A stretch of 10,738 bases of DNA from NCBI GenBank assembly GCA_943324925.2, contig CALPNL020000055.1, positions 1 through 10,738 of the forward strand, given 5' to 3'. How positions within the stretch are numbered: the stretch's first letter is position 1; each line of letters opens with the position of its first letter. This document shows positions 9,201-10,738 of this stretch, in pieces. The notes beneath the pieces were generated by a model. The model saw nothing but the letters and a program-made list of their open reading frames with translations, searched no databases and had not been told where the DNA came from. The position numbers and the translations under genes are program-made. Source of the DNA: Chitinophaga pinensis (GTDB lineage Bacteria; Bacteroidota; Bacteroidia; Flavobacteriales; Flavobacteriaceae).

Positions 9201-10525
9201 TTCTCTAATTTAGAATAATCTTGTCCTTCGCTAACTGTAACTCCGTTAAATCCTGAACTAGCAGTTACAATTTCTCTAATGTTACCATTTAATCTACCTC
9301 CATTGTCTATTAATTCGGGATCGTATTTGTTATTTTTATTGTCGGCAGGACTATTTGGAGGAGCTATAAAAAACCCCGTTGACGGGTTTGCAACTACAAT
9401 TTCATTATTATTAAAACCTGTAATTGGCGATTCCCCTAAATCTTGAAGTGCAATAATATTTCTTAAATTATTGTTGGTTGTAGCTACCCTATTTTGCCTA
9501 TTGGTAATCCAAGCTTCAACCCTGGTTATTTGAACCCTACTGTTAATATAGGGATAATTTTTTAGCGATTCGTCGTATTTATTTCTAAAATACTGAGAAA
9601 GGAAGAAGTGGCGATCGGCATCGTAATCTAATGCAAATAATTCAAACTCTTGAAGAGTTCCCCCTCCTTGTGAAGTTACCGATTTGGTTTGTGATCTTTG
9701 TTCAGAGAAAACTCCAGTCACTGTGGTTTTTCCAAATTGAAGTTGTGCTTTTACACCAAATAAACTCTGAGCCCCACGAATCAAAGAAGTATTTAATGGC
9801 ATACTTACATTTCCAACCTCTATCTTTTGGATAATATCATCTTCGTTGGCTTTGTAATCTGGGTTGTATTCTAACTTGATTAAATTTTGAAATGCAAAAG
9901 TGGATTGCGTATCGTAATTGGCATTAACATTTAATCGAGTTCCTACTTTTCCCATCAAACTCATGCTAATCCTTTGATTAAAATCAAAAGTGGTATTGGA
10001 AGCATTTTGAGTAGAAAAAGAGGGATTGTCTTGTTTGGTATATCGAACTCCTAAATCCATTTCCACAGACCCAGTTGGTTTTACATCTATAGTATTCCCA
10101 CCAAATATGGTTTCAAAAAAACTATTATTCACATAATATTTTGGCAATAAATCTTTTTTAGCTTCTTCAGAACCTTTTTTTACTCCATCTATCGCGTCTA
10201 ATTTTTTCTTGTAATAATTACGAATCGATTCTTTTAAAACCATCGCCTCGTACTCTTTGGGAGTAAGAAATTTAGGATAGTTTATGGAATAGCCAGCAAT
10301 GGTACTTGTAAATATATAGCGATCCGATTTGGGATCATATACATATAAATTCACTACACTTGGGGGGTTATTTAATCCAAGTTGTCCAACAGAAAACCCC
10401 ATTTTTGTTGAGTCCTGGACAGGAGGATTATTTTGAGCAAGTCCGTCAAAACCAGAAAATAATATCAGAAAAAAGATACTTATTTTTAATATTATATTTC
10501 TGCTTCTTATATATAAAGTTTTCAA
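3272..10525 (-). CDS. sprA: SprA, outer-membrane translocon of the type IX secretion system and gliding motility
   Basis: SprA (Sov in Porphyromonas) forms the very large single-chain outer-membrane beta-barrel through which T9SS cargo, including the gliding adhesin SprB, crosses the outer membrane; PorV and a plug protein bind it. The 2417 residues match the family's usual length of about 2400. Residues 1-31 form a signal peptide: basic start, hydrophobic core at about 11-24, and cleavage near GLAQ-NN. SprA N-terminal-type barrel segments appear around F210 to residue 280 (RGAQSLFGVKAQLQFGK from R250) and again from R771 (RRFMGFNVEHKISEKF). Landmarks further on include YVDDFEGSQ from Y873 and WFNELRL from W1532. 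The protein ends in amphipathic strands finishing FTLRYNFGN, a typical outer-membrane C-terminus. A Pro/Lys/Gln-rich loop lies at about 1928-1962. The start is TTG: the ruvA stop is in the same frame two codons upstream, and the first ATG, at residue 42, would lose the signal peptide. No frameshift is seen. Confidence 0.97.
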   Translation of the reverse strand: MKTLYIRSRNIILKISIFFLILFSGFDGLAQNNPPVQDSTKMGFSVGQLGLNNPPSVVNLYVYDPKSDRYIFTSTIAGYSINYPKFLTPKEYEAMVLKESIRNYYKKKLDAIDGVKKGSEEAKKDLLPKYYVNNSFFETIFGGNTIDVKPTGSVEMDLGVRYTKQDNPSFSTQNASNTTFDFNQRISMSLMGKVGTRLNVNANYDTQSTFAFQNLIKLEYNPDYKANEDDIIQKIEVGNVSMPLNTSLIRGAQSLFGVKAQLQFGKTTVTGVFSEQRSQTKSVTSQGGGTLQEFELFALDYDADRHFFLSQYFRNKYDESLKNYPYINSRVQITRVEAWITNRQNRVATTNNNLRNIIALQDLGESPITGFNNNEIVVANPSTGFFIAPPNSPADNKNNKYDPELIDNGGRLNGNIREIVTASSGFNGVTVSEGQDYSKLENARKLTSSEFTFHPQLGYISLQQKLANDEVLAVAYQYTIGDVVYQVGEFGTDGVQATETGGTTPGSTQPVTVSTQSLLLKMLKSNLTSVENPTTRVTTPIWNLMMKNIYQIPGAFQLQQADFKFNILYTDPSPLNYINLVSPLPQPQDLVTSTPLLKVFNVDKLNFNNDPQTGGDGFFDFIPGLTVDTQNGRIIFTTVEPFGKHLFEKLRNNNTEDYNIGNYNANQTKYVYRNMYRQTQATALQDSEKNKFQLRGKFKSTGGDGISIGAFNVPKGSVVVTAGGRVLVEGVDYSVNYQLGRVQILDPSLQASNAEIKVSLENNAVFGQQTRRFMGFNVEHKISEKFMVGGTFLKMSEKPFTQKSSYGQESVNNTIFGFNTNFSTEVPFFTRLVNKLPNVDTDVASNLSFRGEVAFLKPDTPDGDKFQGESTIYVDDFEGSQTSIDMRSPFSWSLSSTPEKSITSSYDFNATASDLSYGYKRAKLAWYSIDPSFYASRPSGVSIQDISLNATRRIYSEELYPVTDIAIGQTQVVNTLDLAYYPKERGAYNYNPAAATTNQLPNPQSNFGGIMRSLSATNFEQSNVEYLQFWLLDPYYDPGNTSSEASSNNTGKIYFNLGSISEDVLKDGRKQFENGLGADQVLVSPQPIWGNIPASQSLIYAFDTNPANRSSQDIGLDGLSNTEEASKFPNFSGYPDPSADDYEYYLAAQGTVIDRYKNYNGTQGNSPVEVTDANRGSTTLPDVEDINRDNTMNTINAYFEYSIDLHRNMTIGVDRYVTDIRETDASNLPSGANPTRARWIQFKIPISQPENTIGGISDFRSISYMRMFMTGFSDKMIVRFGALDLVRGEWRRYTNTLDAADTNPSDDNTDLDVLTVNIQENGNRSPIRYVSPPGVVREQLYNNNSVINQNEQSLAMRVGGDGLQPADSRAVFKNVSVDMRQFNKLKMFLHAEALPAPSDPTPLQNDQMIGFIRFGNDFTQNFYQVEIPLKVTPEGASSPEEVWPELNEINLTLDLLTQLKVLALGGNAPAEDINGIRFIDDDILDPSLATNTNRGKLRLGIRGNPNFGLVRTLMVGVKNKATNTSNIRGEVWFNELRLAEMDNEGGMAAVVSLDTNLADLATVSASSKKSTVGFGALEQGPNERSREDLFQYNIVTNLSIGKFLPKKWGINLPFNYAVGEETITPEYDPFNQDIRLQQLLDITSNQAERDNIRNRAIDYTKRRSINFIGVKKERGEKQKPHIYDPENLTLSYSYNEVERHNFEIESYEDKQVNTTVDYTYTFQPKPFEPFKKTKIFQKSDYWKLLSDFNFNYLPSNISFSTNIIRQYNRQEFRQVEVAGIGLDPLYRRNFLFNYQYGFNYNLTKALKFNFTASSNNIVRNYINDNNIPDNTVTIWDNYLDVGDPNQHTQQLTMNYDLPINKIPLFSFIKSTYSYTGNYSWLKSSAALTSIEATDGTLYNLGNTIQNSAAQKLNTSFNMESFYRYIGLVKTTKRPAQQTPKKAPVPGQKVVNNQQQQNVSDDNLFIAGLRGVITSVKNIQINYTENKGTSLPGYLPGLGFLGTSKPTLGFVFGSQDDVRFEAAKNGWLTNYPEFNQNFTQVTNKALNITANIDLFPDFKIDLTADRTYADNFSEQYDVSGGQYNSRSPYYTGNFAISTVMIKTAFRNSDINQSSAFDDFRGNRIIIANRLAEQYYNSTTFPRDAEGYPAGFGKNSQAVLLPSFLAAYTGVLNDKIGEAAKGVSLSAFRDFPIPNWTAKYSGLMRYEFFKENFKRFSIQHSYRSSYTINSFRSNLDYNLNPNGVDKGGNFFNKTIIGNVNLVEQFNPLVRVDFELKNSMKFLAEMKKDRALSMSFDNNLLTEVSGVEFVVGMGYRFKDVAISSKFADNAQGVLKGDINIKADFSYRNNQTIVRYLDYDNNQLAGGQNLWSTRITADYSLSKNLTTIFYYDHTFSKAVVSTSFPMTNIRAGFTLRYNFGN
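4640..4742 (-). other. Low-complexity Pro/Lys/Gln-rich segment inside SprA
   Basis: Codons for about residues 1928-1962 of SprA encode a stretch rich in Lys, Pro and Gln (KTTKRPAQQTPKKAP, later a QQQQ run). It sits between segments with the alternating pattern of barrel strands. Such composition suggests a flexible, solvent-exposed loop or turn rather than a strand. Which side of the membrane it faces cannot be read from the sequence. Confidence 0.6.
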
Positions 10526-10528
10526 GAA

Positions 10529-10738
10529 TTATAAGTTTTTTAATGCTAATTTGATGATATTTTCTACGGTGGCCTCCGGATTCTCTTTCACAATTTTTTC
10601 CACCACTCTTTCGCTAGATTTTCTAACAAATCCCAAAACCTCCAAAGCAGATAACGCTTCATCTTTATTTGTATTGTTTTGTATCATAGAAACTTCGTCT
10701 AAATCATACAATTTTAACACTTTATCCTTTAAATCTAA
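10529..10738 (-). CDS. ruvA: Holliday junction branch migration protein RuvA, C-terminal part cut by window edge
   Basis: The last 69 codons of a gene entering from the right edge are present, in the same frame up to the window end (beginning LDLKDKV). RuvA tetramers bind four-way DNA junctions and load the RuvB helicase for branch migration in recombination and repair. What is visible is a linker followed by the C-terminal domain III: EALSALEVLGF, then VVEKIVKENPEATVENIIKLALKNL to the stop, the typical three-helix RuvB-contacting domain and C-terminal ending of RuvA. The junction-binding domains I and II lie outside the window. The TAA stop is followed after 3 bases by the sprA TTG in the same frame, and I see no TAnnTTTG promoter in this part of ruvA, so sprA is likely transcribed from further upstream. 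The alternative that this is an unrelated UBA-like domain is unlikely given the ending and the neighbour. Confidence 0.9.
   Translation of the reverse strand, partial: LDLKDKVLKLYDLDEVSMIQNNTNKDEALSALEVLGFVRKSSERVVEKIVKENPEATVENIIKLALKNL

Noticed and set aside
1..10738. Search for mobile elements, CRISPR arrays, tRNA/rRNA genes, phage or defence genes
   Set aside because: None was found. The window is densely packed with conserved core genes on one strand, with no direct-repeat arrays, transposase or integrase frames, or foreign-looking genes.

Overview
The window is AT-rich, every gene reads on the minus strand, and the promoters have the Bacteroidetes shape (TTG at -33, TAnnTTTG at -7). 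Together with a full-length SprA this points to a member of the Flavobacteriaceae, most likely Flavobacterium or a close relative. I recall the same ruvA - sprA - gcvH order from gliding flavobacteria such as F. johnsoniae. Species cannot be fixed from the sequence alone.

In transcription order (from the right edge leftwards) the window holds: the 3' end of ruvA (Holliday junction DNA-binding subunit, cut by the window edge); sprA, 7.25 kb, encoding the giant outer-membrane translocon of the type IX secretion system and gliding apparatus, starting at a TTG two codons beyond the ruvA stop; a promoter lying directly against the sprA stop; gcvH (lipoyl carrier of glycine cleavage), a small VanZ-like membrane protein overlapping gcvH by 8 nt, and deoC (deoxyribose-phosphate aldolase), which look like one operon; then a second promoter and the start of a respiratory operon with ctaB/cyoE (heme O synthase), a short cytochrome oxidase subunit III gene, and the first 13 codons of what is probably a second subunit III gene, cut by the left edge.

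The genes thus fall into three probable transcription units: ruvA-sprA (no promoter seen between them), gcvH-vanZ-deoC, and ctaB-coxC-coxC. The respiratory unit is functionally coherent, since heme O synthase makes the precursor of the heme used by heme-copper oxidases and the next genes encode oxidase subunits. The other two groupings join unrelated functions and look like conserved neighbourhood rather than pathway.

Coding density is very high and no intergenic gap exceeds about 115 bases. I see no tRNA, rRNA, CRISPR array, insertion sequence or integrase, and no convincing intrinsic terminator. This is ordinary conserved core genome and I found no new system. The points worth a second look are start-site corrections (TTG starts for sprA and ctaB, the latter placed downstream of a promoter that lies inside the longest open frame), the promoter abutting the end of sprA, and the tight junctions between functionally unrelated genes.
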